A DNA stretch of 64,000 nucleotides from Glandiceps talaboti (lineage: Eukaryota; Hemichordata; Enteropneusta; Spengelidae). Below the pieces are notes generated by a model. The model was not told where the DNA came from, did no database searches, and saw only the letters and a program-made list of their open reading frames with translations. The stretch lies in contig NC_135553.1 in assembly GCF_964340395.1 (NCBI RefSeq), forward strand, positions 28,875,449 to 28,939,448, in the 5' to 3' direction. Within the stretch, counting starts at the first letter, position 1; every line of letters begins with the position of its first letter. Position numbers and translations under genes: made by a program. Shown piece after piece: positions 43,658 to 55,582 of the stretch.

Positions 43658-46556
43658 AGGTGATTCAAAATGCTCACATTCACTATCGCTAATTTGCTAG
43701 ACGATATTTTTATGAAATACGTTCTGGTTTTAAAACTTTTAAAAAGCGTCTGCAAACACCTTAAAATGACCTTTTTTCAGTCAGTTCCCTTCGGATTTAC
43801 TTCGAGAGTTTTCGGGTATTTCCGGTCCCACCTAGACCATGGGATTTTATGACGTCATAAGGAGTAATGGTTAGCACGTAGCCTATGACGAGCGTAGTCA
43901 TTAGGTGGATAAACCTCAACAGCATTGTGAAAAAATACATTGGTAGTGGTTGTAATAGACATCAGTTAACAAAAACTACAGTCTACATGTCTTATTAACC
44001 AACATTTACCGATATTTACTCACACTTTCTCACTAATTGTCAGTGTCTGTGGGTATAATAAATGTTAAAATATTATCTCCCCATATTATGGCAAAATAAA
44101 TCAAAACGACTCGACTAGATATACATAAACACTTGTAATGTCGGTCGCGTGTTTCAATTTATTTATTTGATTTTTTTATTATTTGCCGAGGAGAAGCATT
44201 ACAATATCTTCGACATGTATGGCGTCGACAGCATATTTTAGCCCACTAATACTATACTGGACTATACTCGCTGATGTCGCCTTTTGAACGGCGCATTTAA
44301 CAACAAAGTAAACATATTTATCTCGAATAAATATACTAGCTATTAGATTACCCATATTATCAGCAATAAAATTGTAAAGAATTGAGGAAATTTCGTGAGT
44401 TTCGTGTTGTCATTTACATGACTTTAGCAACTCGTCTGAAAGAAAACTTGTATGGTTTCCCTTGTTGCGATATCACGTAATACAACGAGCCTATTTAATA
44501 TTCATTAGAAGAATTTTGTAACGAATCATGGTATTCGAAGTATACAGTTTAGGAAACCAACAAATCAAATATCGCGATGTGTTCAAGATATTAAATATGA
44601 TTGGACAATATTGACGTCGGCAATCAAGGTCGTGACCCCAGCACATAGTTATGAAAGAAAGCCTGCAACGGTCCAATTTCTCAGGGTTTGTTTTGAAGTT
44701 AGAGACGTTATTTCTGTACGACTTGAAGAATTTTACAATATAACTTATTGATAAATATGGATTATATCAACACGTAGATAAATTCAACCCGACACAAATG
44801 TGCTCTCCCGATTCCATACATACATACACTGCTTCAGCTTTGATCGGCGGAACTATCCTAGTATATAGTATAAGCTTACCGCCGCGGCCGCAGTGACTGC
44901 ACAAAACTTGACAACACTACCCACCTACCGATATATAATAATCACCTGTATACAGTGATAAAAATAAGCAATAATTCGAGTCCCCAACAAGTCGATGAGA
45001 CCTACTTGTACTTCATTTCAGTCCGATCCGAATGCGAGTTTCTGAGGTTTTACATGTGTCTCAGACTTCGGACTAGAGTATTGCCCGAGACAGCCCTGGC
45101 CGAAAATAATAGACGTAAACTTGTGTTCACAAGCCAAATAGCTAGTATATTTATTCGAGATGAAATATGTTTACTTTGTTGTTAAATGCGCCGTTCAAAA
45201 GGCGACGCGAATACTATTGGGCTAAATATATGCCGTCCCCTGCGCGGGATGCCGTCAATGCATCACGACGGTATCATAAAGGCCCAGTTACACGATGCAA
45301 CTCATGAAGCAATTCGTCGCATGCGACGAGGCTTGCAACTGCGACGGGAGCGCGTACACGATGCAACTAGTTGCATGGTGAGTCGCAAGAGCTAACTGTT
45401 GCACATGCGTAAATATTAAAGTTACAGGTCATCTAGGTCAAGTCTTCTAGCGGCAGGAATTTGGCAAAAATGCTATGAAATTGCTAATATTTACGAATAA
45501 AATGACTGAAAACTTGTTGAGGTATCGATAGTAAAACTCTATTCAATTTGAAGTTTGTTTAGGGCGATGTTGATCTTTCCGATGTCGCTACTCGCATTCA
45601 AGTTGGAAATAAAATGATATTCAGCGGAAATCAAGCATTCATAGACATTGTATACTATTTATAAGTGGTAATCGTGGTGATAAATCGAAATTATATAAAA
45701 AATACTTGCTGAAATAGAATATTTATACTAAAAACATGGCGGTCATAACATTGAATGTCATTTGACACGTAGGTATATGTCAAAGGTTATTGCTTGCGAC
45801 GGGACGAAGTGGTTACACGGTGCAACTCACGAAGCAACTCGAGAAGCAACTTGCGACGCGTCGCAAGGAAACCGACATGTCGGTTTCCTTGCGACACACC
45901 TTGCAACGTCACAAGACCCTGCGACGAGGCGAGTACACGATGCAATTCGTCGCATGCGACGAATTGAATGGTGCGTTGCTAGTCGAGTTGCATCGTGTAA
46001 CCGGGCCTTAATGCTTCTTGTCGGCAAATAATAAAAAAATCAGATAAATAAAAGTCAATAAAGGTGAAACACGCGACATTACAAGTGTTTATGTATATCT
46101 AGTCTAGCCGTTTTGATTTATTTTGCCATAATATGGGGAGATAATATTTTAGCATTTATACCCACAGACACTGATAATTAGTGAGAAAGTGTGAGTAAAT
46201 ATTGGTAAATGTTGGTTAATAAGACATGTAGAGTGTAGTTTTTGTTTACTGATGTCTATTACAACCACTACCAATGTATTTTTTCACAATGCTGTTGAGG
46301 TTTATTCACCTAGTGACTACGCTCGTCATAGGCTTAGTGCTAACCATTACTCCTTATGACGTCATAAAATCCCGTGGTCTAGGTGGGACCGGAAATACCC
46401 GAAAAATCTCGAAGTAAATCCGAAGGGAACTGACTGAAAAAAGGTCATTTTAAGGTGTTTGCAAACGTTTTTTAAAAGTTTTAAAACCAGACTGCATTTC
46501 ACAAACATGTCGTCTAGCAAATTAGCGATAGTGAATGTGAGCATTTTGAATCACCT
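43658..46556. mobile_element. 2.9 kb TTAA-flanked DNA transposon with long TIRs (Kolobok-like)
   Basis: TTAA at 43654-43657 and 46557-46560 flanks TIRs that begin AGGTGATTCAAAATGCTCAC. The arms pair over about 690 bp on the left (to about 44345) and, skipping a nested insertion, to about 45125 on the right. The right arm of the large inverted repeat has an uninterrupted site here (with TCAA for TTAA). Termini starting AGG after TTAA suggest Kolobok over piggyBac. The unpaired middle (44345-45125) has no transposase. Confidence 0.85.
45280..46008. mobile_element. 729 bp TAA-flanked MITE rich in GCAAC/GCGAC words
   Basis: TAA at 45277-45279 and 46009-46011 flanks ends AGGCCCAGTTACACGATGCA and its near complement. 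The site is empty in the opposite TIR of the host transposon (TGTAATGCTTC near 44200), which confirms the 3 bp duplication. Both ends and parts of the interior are studded with GCAACTCG, TCGCATGCGACGA and similar words. TSD and GGCCC ends fit PIF/Harbinger. Confidence 0.85.
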
Positions 46557-46614
46557 TTAAATTCTTTCCATATTTCTCAAAAATCGTTTCCATATGTTTT
46601 GGCACTATCCTGCA

Positions 46615-47284
46615 TTATTACACCTCGGCGTTCTTCCGAAGGCTGTGATTGGTCAGACTCGTATCACGTGACCGATTTTAACTGGGCTATTGCCCACAGG
46701 GTGATATTGCCCGCTCGTGCAGAGACTAATGCCCGGGACTATTGCCCGCTGAAGTTGTTTGAACCACTGCGCACCGCTTCTGCGCATAACAAATAGTCGT
46801 TCACTACTTTCGCTCAGACATGGCGACCGCCGCAGTAAGACACGCAAACCTTTCCGGTACAGACATGACATTTTATTAGAATTGGACAGTAAGAACACAA
46901 AAATTGCTACCAATCATTCCGTCTCTGTTTTTGGCACAGAAGAAACAAATGACTGAAACGTTAGGGTCTGGTACTATGGCAATAGCTACTACGAGTAGCA
47001 ATACGCTATTTTGTATTAATCCATCCGGTATAGTGTAAATACGTCGACAAGCACAGGTGAGCTAGCTGCAACAGCGATTGCCGGGCATCGGAAAAGAAAA
47101 CCACAGCAATGCTAACTCCCTTCAGTCTCCACTACTATCTCTGTCTCAGTAAATGGCTGTTGTCGATGAGTTAGTGTCGGCAAACGATCCACAAAGCAAC
47201 CGTCAAGTCAACATTGAGATACCAAGATCAGCTTCAGCGTCATTATTTCTGAGTTCAACAATCTATGGTGGGACGGTGTAATAA
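46615..47284. mobile_element. Left-arm insertion with TTATTACACC ends
   Basis: TTATTACACC at 46615-46624 is exactly inverted at 47275-47284 (GGTGTAATAA). Together with the adjoining foldback it is absent from the right arm near 62345. The first 220 bp look promoter-like. No clear target duplication could be fixed. Confidence 0.55.
46640..46840 (+). promoter_or_regulatory. Promoter-like block with a possible short first exon
   Basis: The block holds an inverted CCAAT box (TGATTGGTCAG, 46647-46657), an E-box palindrome (TCACGTGACC, 46664-46673), TGCGCA words near 46768 and 46781, then ATGGCGACCGCCGCA directly followed by GTAAGA, a good splice donor (46820-46840). This arrangement is typical of TATA-less animal housekeeping promoters. 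Whether it is functional or captured is inference. Confidence 0.35.
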
Positions 47285-47286
47285 AA

Positions 47287-47473
47287 TTAATAACACATGC
47301 GCTCTGGCAATATCACCATTTAGTGCCTGCCCTCGGGCTGACACTCTCTACCAAAATTTCGATGATGCCCTCGCCTTCGGCTCGGGCATCATCAAAATTT
47401 GGGTAAAGAGTGTCAACCCTTGGGCAGGCACTAAATGGTGATATTGCCCTCGCTGGCATGTGTTATTACTTAA
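47287..47473. repeat. 187 bp foldback
   Basis: TTAATAACACATGC at the left pairs with GCATGTGTTATTA at the right, and the arms (about 85 bp, with CAATATCACCATTTAGTGCC) pair almost throughout around a short CG-rich loop. Confidence 0.85.
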
Positions 47474-48494
47474 ATAATCCTCGTCATGTAAATGACATCA
47501 ACTGACATCGTAGTCAAACATACAGAGACAGAGCGGAGACAAAACTAGAGTCGGTACTTACCCCACCACGACGTATGCATTTTTGCGATTGCTTTGAAAT
47601 AGCAGGGGTGGTACTCGTACACATCGGGATAACTTAGAGAAGCACATGTTTGTGATTTTATTGACTGATTTCTGAGATGGGACATTGGGTTTGGAAATAC
47701 AAGTTTAATCAATCATAAAACAGCCATAACAGATACTTTCAAAGAATTAGAACACAGAAGGAAATTAACAGGAACATCAGTGACATTTCTACCAAACTCC
47801 GGATCGCACATACGTAGCTAGCTACTTAGTGTACAGTAAGTATGGAAGTGTAAAGTTTATTCCGCTCTGGCCTGAAGTTAATTTTGAAGTTTGCCTGATT
47901 ATGTTGTCAAAACACGACCTACATGTAATCTGTAATCTATAAAAAAAAAAATTGTCATCGACCTAACGACTTTGGTGTTTTCAAATTTATGTAACGATCG
48001 ACCAAATGCCAACACTAGTGTACGTGTGCAACTGTAATCTAGTACCTTGTACAAATGATAAAAGTAAGTTAGTTTGTACCCAAGAATATCAGTTTACAAT
48101 TTCAATTATACAAATTGTCACTGTGTAACAGTGTTTGGATGGTGTTAGTACAGGTCCCTCAAAATATAATTTTCTCGGGCTCTAATTTTTATATATCAGT
48201 TTATAGAAATACGTGTTTCACCCAGACTGGGTGTTTGGCCGTACGTACGCACCGGAAAAAACGTAGCAGAAACACTGTCACTTAAAAAAATATAACAAGG
48301 GACTCTTTGGATTATGCAAGAGCTACATGTAACCAATATGTGTGAACAACCACTAATATGTTGATAAACTAACTGGGTGGGATTTATGAAATGCTCCTCC
48401 CAGATAAACAAACTTATTCCGTTGCACATGCGCAAACCTACTTCCATAGCGTGGGCACATACATGTACATGTAGCCTGGTTGCACCTTGGGTTT

Positions 48495-49045
48495 TAACAG
48501 CCGTCAGACGGCAATTTATGGCCATCTGGGCGCATACATTGTATTTAGAGCCACTTGAAATTGAAATTGTTACCTTTCTTTTGGCCTTGAAATCAGTTTC
48601 AACACAAACGTTCCAAAATTGCATTCAAAATATTACATTTTGAACTACTCTACTACTGTAGAGTTGGAGCCACTCGAGGGATCGCAAGCCCTATGACTAT
48701 AGGACGTCTTGCTTGCCAGGCCGCAAAATTGATATATTGTTGCCTATTTTTAAACAAGTGTCTAAAATTTGATACAATGCCATACAAATGTAACTGTTCA
48801 CCAGACTTGTGTCGTTGTCTGAATCACAAGTGGACGTGATCATCCCACTGTAACACAAGTTAATAGTTAACAATGGTTTAATTTTTAGTCTGTAATTCGT
48901 CAGCTAAATTCATCCGCGTCCACTAAAAACATTGTAAACGGGTAAAAATTGTTTACATTGTCTTTGATTTCATCCTATAAATTATAAATCAGCTATATAT
49001 GTGTATTTTTAAATTAAAATTTGGCAATACTATGTCGTTTTATTT
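48495..49045 (-). repeat. Inverted copy of the repeat at 36116-36620
   Basis: GCCGTCAGACGGCAATTTAT, TTGCTTGCCAGGCC and CATCCTATAAATTATAAATC match the other copy on the opposite strand, including its outer end (ATGTCGTTTTATTTT against AACGACACTG). Confidence 0.8.
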
Positions 49046-49299
49046 TACAAATTTGGAATATGAATTCTACAACATGGCTGACATGTGAGTCGCACGTCAT
49101 GATTTCCCAACCCATTTTGATAATATAGAACTCTTCAATACTGTACGACCAAAACGGGGTATTTATTCTCTAACTAGAAGTAACCTGTATCATGTATACC
49201 TCCAAGGTACACACAGACAGGATGTAGAGCACCACCATGGCAAATTTTGGAAAGGCCTATTGATAAAGCCCTTCTGAATGAATTAATTGACACCACTAA

Positions 49300-50500
49300 A
49301 TTTCATTGTATGCCTTTCCCATATCTTTGAAAATGAAACATCAATGTTTAGGATGTAAAAAAAAAACCTGTAAGAGTAATGAAATAAAATAAGTAGTTGA
49401 CTTGCTGGCTGGATCTACACTATTACATTTTTGTACATAATAGTGTCGTTTCCTTCAAGTCCAAAGTCTGCCTCAAGATCAAATACAACAAGTGATGTTA
49501 CAAAGACAGATTACGGCCAGGCTGGGTGCCCACTAAATGGCTTTACTGTGTGTAGCAACATTGAAGACATATAAAATGATGAATTTGAATCTTTAGTATG
49601 CCTTTCCATACCTTTGGAAAGGAAATATCAATATTTGGGAGTACAAAAAACCTGTATGAGTACAATCTATGTAATAAAACAAGTCATTGAGAATGACATA
49701 GTTCCCGCTATGATTGGGTTTTAAGGAATTATCACTACTCTGATCATGCAACAACACTTGTGAACCTAAATCAAACAGATTTAGATATGTTGTGTCTGCT
49801 TCTTGGACATGGAACATGCCTACAACAATAAAGGATGGGTCGGGTTTGGGGGATTGTATCACGACGAAAAAGGATTTGCACATGTATGTCATAGAACACT
49901 GTCCTAATACCAACTTTGAATGAGATCTGTTCAAGCATGTCTGAGTTATGGCTTTGGACATGGAAAATTCACAAACAAAATGGCTGCTAGGCGGCCATAT
50001 TGGATCGTATCATGACAACAATGAATATGCACATGTATGTCATAGAACACTGTCCTAATACCAACTTTGAATGAGATCTGTTCAAGCATGTCTGAGTTAT
50101 GGCTTTAGACAGGGAAAATTTGCAAACAAAATGGCTGCTCAGCGGCCATATTGGATTGTATCATGAAACAAATCGACGTGCATATGTATGCCATTGTATG
50201 TTGCTCCTGTACCAAGTTTGAAAAAAATCGGCCCAGGCATCTCCAAGAAACGGCTGCAGGGCGGACAGACGGACGGACGCACACACAGACGCACGGACAG
50301 ACAGAACCCAATCCATAAGTCCCCGTCCCGGACTTCATTCGACGGGGACTAAAAAGTAGTTGACTTGCTCGCTGGATTTACACACAAACATGGTGTCATT
50401 TCCTTCAAGTCCAAAGTCTGCCTCAAGATCAAATACAAGTGCGATACAAAGACTGATTAGGCCTGACTGGGTGCCTACTATTAATAGGGTATCACTATGT
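49300..50500. repeat. Imperfect tandem duplication, second unit split by a pearl-like element
   Basis: Unit 1 (49300-49590) holds CCTTTCCCATATCTTTG, AATAAAATAAGTAGTTGACT and TTTCCTTCAAGTCCAAAGTC. Unit 2 repeats these at 49600-49679 and 50353-50500. The pearl-like element sits between AATAAAA and AAAGTAGTTGAC. Confidence 0.8.
49680..50352 (+). mobile_element. Pearl-like family 1 element with readable empty site
   Basis: Starts CAAGTCATTGAGAATGACAT plus AGTTCCCGC, has two cores and a half core, a short GGAC/CACA tract and ends CGGGGACTAA. The neighbouring duplicate unit gives the empty site. Confidence 0.82.
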
Positions 50501-50504
50501 GTCA

Positions 50505-50712
50505 TTAATTATAGAAATTATCATTAATTATGCAAGCCACACCCACCAAAAACTATCAGCGCTAAGTTACAGCCCAACATGCCACATACAAAAATGTAGT
50601 AAATTGCAAAACATTTGCTTCAGTACTTTTTGATATCAGTGGGACAAAATTTCTGCACAGACACACAGACAGACATGGCCACAATATTACTTCCTATACG
50701 GAAGCTAAAAAC
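50505..50712 (+). repeat. Tandem-core-type repeat tail with end hairpin
   Basis: ATTAATTATGCAAGCC, a CAGACACACAGACAGACA tract, then CTTCCTATACGGAAG ending in CTAAAA, the same tail design as families 1, 2 and 4. Confidence 0.6.
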
Positions 50713-51745
50713 GTGTATGACATTTGGCTTTCGTCTGTATTTGGTGACAATGTAAATGTTAATGGTACATAAATGCTACAGCGTGCATGTATGTGTAGTA
50801 AGTATTAGCTTAGTGTGTACGCAACACGTTACATGCATTGCGTTCTATTGAAGTTAAACTTTGTGACGGAAAATGCTTCCACCATTTATATGTGTGGCTC
50901 GATTTTGCTTGTCATTAATTATCATTTCTCAAGATCGAAATGTTATAGCCATCTAGTATGCTACATAAGTTTGGCTCTGAAAACGTATTCCCGGAAATGA
51001 TAGTCAATTCGGAAATAGCAGTGTGACGTTGTGACGTCTTTTTTTGGGTGGCAGTGAAGTGTTGATCCACGTCGGTCTTGAAATAACATGGTGCCTTATT
51101 CTAGAATACTGTTTGAAATGGTTGATTGAAAAATAATCATCCATTTTAGGCCATCGTCGCAAACCACAACCGTTTTAAGGTACTATTCTTAACGAGCCGG
51201 TCCCTACTGGCCATGGATGCATTCACATATACAATTTCAGTACTTGTGGCATAGCTAATTTATTCGTTTTGTACAAAAAAAACTACAACCAATCAGATTG
51301 CCCCTTGCATACCACGTGTCATACATACAATGCCTTGGCAAGAGACTACGTACACTGAAAACTGACTTGGCCAAGTTGGGTTTTTGCCATCCTACAAACA
51401 AGATTGGATTGATACATGTATGAACATAAAATAATGATCTATAAATCTTGCCTCGAAGTGTCAAGCAGGGTTTGTGAGAGCATGAATTTAATTTGTTGTA
51501 CCATCAGACCTGGTGAGTTTGTAGCAAATAGGTTACAACGTGGATTATCTCAATATAAGAGCCATGGTTACCACAAGCCAAGATTGGGTGGTTCAAGTGA
51601 GTTCACGAGATAAACTTAATTCCATTCACAACCTGTAGTTATTGAAGTGTTGTTTACAATACTCTTATTACAAGGAACTGAACCTGGGCTGAACGCTAAT
51701 TAAGCTCAGAGTAGGCCGTATATAAGGTCACCCCTAAAATACAAT
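50713..51745. other. No gene seen
   Basis: Three short frames (50815, 51255 and 51416) show no domain, and the sequence matches no other part of the window that I could find. Confidence 0.4.
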
Positions 51746-52408
51746 ATAAAAATAGCACCAATGGCATTGTAACACAACTGTACTGTACAGTTTTAAAAAT
51801 GTGTAATATGTGGTGAGCCATTCTAGGTATACATGTAGGTGGTCATTTGCACATTTACATACATTTTTTTAATGACTATTCAATTGTCTATTAATCCCTA
51901 TTGTTATCTTAGCAGTATATCTGATTATTTGGCTGTTGTTATGGGCGTGGTCTTGTTGCTAGGCACATTTGCATACATTTTTTGAATGTTTATTCATTTG
52001 TCGATCAATTCCTGTTGTTACCTTCGCAATGTACGTGATCATTTGGCTGTTGCTATGGGTGTGGTCTTGTTGCTAGGCAAATTTACATACATTTTTTGAA
52101 TGTTTATTCAATTGTCTATTAATCCCTGTTATCTTTGTGAAATATGCGACCATTTCGACGTTACTGTTACTGTGGTTATTTAACCAAAATATAGTGCCAT
52201 TTGGTTGATGCTAAGGGCGAGGTCATTGTTGCTAGGGCCAATTTTGCCAACATGTTTTGAAGAAAATCTGCAGAATAACACTTTCAGAAACATCTCACCA
52301 AGTTTCAGACTCATTCACCAAGTAAATTTTGATATATAAGTTTTTGACCAAAAATGAACATTTTTACACCAAATTTGCATATCACTCATGGAATCGTTGT
52401 ATACTTAA
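51746..52408 (+). repeat. Tandem-core family 3 element, cut by the 8.8 kb TTAA element
   Basis: AATAGCACCAATGGCATTG start, cores about 114 bp apart (TCTTGTTGCTAGGC at 51951 and 52065), then the AAAATCTGCAGAAT tail up to TTGTATACTTAA. The tail resumes after 61190 with TATTGCTTCGTCCATACATC, matching the order in the other family 3 copies. Confidence 0.8.
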
Positions 52409-52439
52409 AGGGGCACAGGCCGAGTTTGGAAGCTTTTTT

Positions 52440-54350
52440 ACCCTAATGGGTTATAAAAATACTTACATAAAACCATGGCTAAAGTGATGAAGTATGGTGT
52501 TTAAAAGGATTCATGCGTTTGGTGGCATTAAAAAACGTCTCCTGGCGTCGAAAGTACAATTAAACAGTTTTCAGCAAGATTGGCACAGGAGATAACTGTC
52601 CGCAGCGTTTTGAAAATTTGAATCTATCACATGATCAAGACAACACACTTTGATGACGTCAAGAGGTAGTAATTTATGCCATGACCTGTGTCCCGTCAAA
52701 CAGTGGAGCTGCTGGCGATGCAATGTAAGTACACACGTACTTGTTCATACGTTGTCGTGTTCTTTGATGTATTTTTCGGATACTGCTTTGCTATAAAATG
52801 AATAATAATGAGCTAATATAGCTTTTTGATAAAAAAAACTTTTAACAGTGAAATTTGTGTGGCTGAAGACAGGGGCCAGGGAAGTGAGATGTATGTACAG
52901 TGATGTACGTGGGCTTCATGTATGTGTATGCATATCCCCGGACTCTCGCCCGGTACACCATGCTCGAGTCCTGTGGTACAAGTCTGACTGCCAACTTGCC
53001 AGTTGTATCGGTGACCGCTGTACTACTATGTTACTGTCTGAATTAAAATAAGGCTGCAGACTACTCACATGATCACCAATATATATATAAACTGACCAAA
53101 ACAACAATGATTTGAGTCCCTGATTACTGATTTTACTGTCCAAGAATAACTCTGAGTCATCAAAGCAATGCCCTGTTGTAATGCACTTGTATGGTTTCAT
53201 ATCATGATGTGACATGTCTTTGGCTAAATGAAACTGACGCTCACTTGCTGTTTTACTTAGCGTATATTTGAAAAAATATGGTCTGCAAATGTTTTACTTT
53301 CGGTAATACTCCAATGCATTTATAAATCGACTAGTGATAGTGAGTTTATAGTTATCATCTTGGACCCGGGCTGTCTACATGTTGGAATTGGTACCACGCT
53401 GGCAGTATGTAATATAATGTAGCCTACCTGTCGCTACCGCTAATCATGACTATTTCCGGGCATTTTGGATTTTCACTTGTCCAACTCCTTTTTTGTGGAC
53501 GTGTAAAAATTCGAAAAATTAAAATGTCAGGTAGGATATCGGAAATGGTGTTGCAGCCTTAGTCCTATCATAGACCCTACAAGTGTAGGGTCTATCCATG
53601 GATGTATTAGTCCCCATGATCCTATCTACATGTAGGCTAGTGATAATGTTGGTCAACAACAAATAATTTTGGGACTGGAGAAAAACACTAACTGGGCACT
53701 AGAGTTATTCTTTGTTAATTATATACTGATGGTAATTTTACTTCCTAATTTTGTCTCCAGCAGTAATGAATATAAAAACAAAATACATTTCTTATCAGAC
53801 ACCAGTGAATCTTACGTACACATATCATATCATCCTCATATCAAGTGTCAAGCTAATTTGTCATGTATATTGGTTTTTGAACTTCCTCCATGGAAACTTC
53901 AACAACTCTGTTCTTCACAACTAATAATCACAATATCGAAATAATGGTGACAGACATTAAAATATGGCAGTATTTTAATTACTCTTTACCATAGAAATGC
54001 ATAATATCTCGACATATATTTTGAAGACTGTTGCTACATAATGGGTTGTTTTCTTGTATCAAAATAGAGAACACAATTTCTATTCCAGAAATATTTTATT
54101 CATTATTTCATACATGTCTGTACAGTGTGTCAGCAAATTCCTGCTTTTCCTTCAAGGTTTGTCATTTTTAACTATACATGAAAGTGACCTCTCATGGGAT
54201 AAGACTAGTTTTGCTGGTTTTTTTCTTTTATGATTACATTTTCCATTGCTTACTAAACTGACAGCAAATACTCTCTTTTTAAATGGAAACAGCTGTATCA
54301 TTGAACATGCATAACATACTATACAACCATCCATCACTGTTGACATCCGA
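52440..54350. other. Interior of the Kolobok-like element, weak exon candidates only
   Basis: An ATG at 52678 opens a 14-codon frame ending at a donor-like AT/GTAAGT (about 52720). A frame at 52848-53051 follows a ttaacag acceptor-like site. A perfect 12 bp-arm hairpin (ATAGACCCTACA, AG, complement) is at 53570-53595. The minus strand near 60810-60890 has a possible exon ending at GTGAGT. None resembles a known protein. Confidence 0.3.
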
Positions 54351-54356
54351 ATGAAA

Positions 54357-54399
54357 CATACATACATACATACATACATACATACATACATACATACAA
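54357..54399. repeat. (ATAC)n microsatellite
   Basis: About eleven perfect units. Confidence 0.95.
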
Positions 54400-54984
54400 A
54401 AGACATGCATAGACATAATACATGTATAAAGTCATCCATTTATTGAAGCTAACATTTTATTTCCTTTCTTACCAGGACTTCAATATTCTTGACATGATGG
54501 ACACTCCTTGGACTTGCAATCTGGAGCATTTAGAAGTGACATACGCCATGGAACACATTATTATTGGTCAATTTTGATTTTGACAGCCTTGGTAAAAAGG
54601 ATGTGTGAATTCATGTTTACTATGTAGGCTTTACTTATTTATTATGTAATTCATCATTTCTTGATTTATAAATAAACTGATTCCAATTTTAGTGTATGTG
54701 TGGTGTGAATAATTATCATTGCATTTGTTGGTTTACTACTGAAAATATCAAGCATGCAACCCATGAGAGATGAGGAAGTTTGCAAGGTCATTAAATCCTA
54801 TAATACTCGAATGAATAGGTGTGTGTGTGCACCAATCTGATTAAAATCCGATGTAGATGTCGGCTAATCGTTCATTGCTATTTTACCTTCGTTATTTTGC
54901 CTGAATTGACCTTCTTGGTACATGTTTACATTTTTTAACCTGATCACCTCCTCTACATCTGAACTGGCACACATCCAAACGAAT

Positions 54985-54986
54985 TG

Positions 54987-55019
<33 letters not shown>

Positions 55020-55034
55020 AGGGGGGGGGGGGGG
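54985..55034. repeat. (TG)n followed by a G-run
   Basis: TG repeats to about 55018, then about 15 G, directly before the truncated pearl-like core. G-runs sit at the same internal place in the copies at 13805 and 20587. Confidence 0.9.
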
Positions 55035-55579
55035 CCTGTTCAAGCATGTCTGAGTTATGGCTTTGGACATGAAAACTGCGCCAACAAAATCGCTGCCAGG
55101 CAGCCATATCGGATTATATCACGACGAAAATGAATATGCACATGTATGTCATAGAACACTGTGCTATTACCAACTTTAAATGAGATCTGTTCAAGCATGT
55201 CTGAGTTATGGCTTTGGATCGACATGGAAAATTCGCAAACAAAATGGCTGTCAGGCAGCCATATTGGATCGTATCACGATGAAAATGGATATGCACATAT
55301 ATGTCATAGAACACTGTCCTAATACCAACTTTGAATGAGAACTGTTCAAGTATGTCTGAGTTATGGCTTTGGACATTGAAAATTTGCAAACAAAATGACT
55401 GCTAGGCGGCCATATTGGATCGTATCATGAAACAAATTGACATGCATATGTATGCTATTGTATGTTGCCCCTGTACCAAGTTTGAAAAAAATCGGTCCAG
55501 GCATCTCCAAGAAACAGCTCTGGACGGACGGAACCCAATGCATAATTCCCCGTCCCGGACTTCATCTGGCGGGGACTAA
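55035..55579 (+). mobile_element. Pearl-like family 1 element, 5' block missing
   Basis: Two cores and a half core starting CCTGTTCAAGCATG, a very short GGAC tract and the end hairpin with GGGGACTAA at 55579. Confidence 0.78.
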
Positions 55580-55582
55580 AAA

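Larger units (their letters stand above)
40975..48493 (+). repeat. Left arm of a very large inverted repeat
   Basis: In inverted order this matches the right arm: 40975-41234 with 63741-64000, about 42566-43640 with 62465-63525, 46557-46614 with 62345-62420 and 47471-48493 with 61338-62345. Identity is about 85-90 percent by eye. The extra DNA in this arm is made of identifiable insertions. The match continues to the last base of the window, so the full arm is longer. Confidence 0.88.

Noticed and set aside
48196-48624. 142-codon minus frame, related to 61357-61722
   Set aside because: It runs across the join of two different repeats and the frame is broken between the two arms, unlike the 89-codon exon pair.
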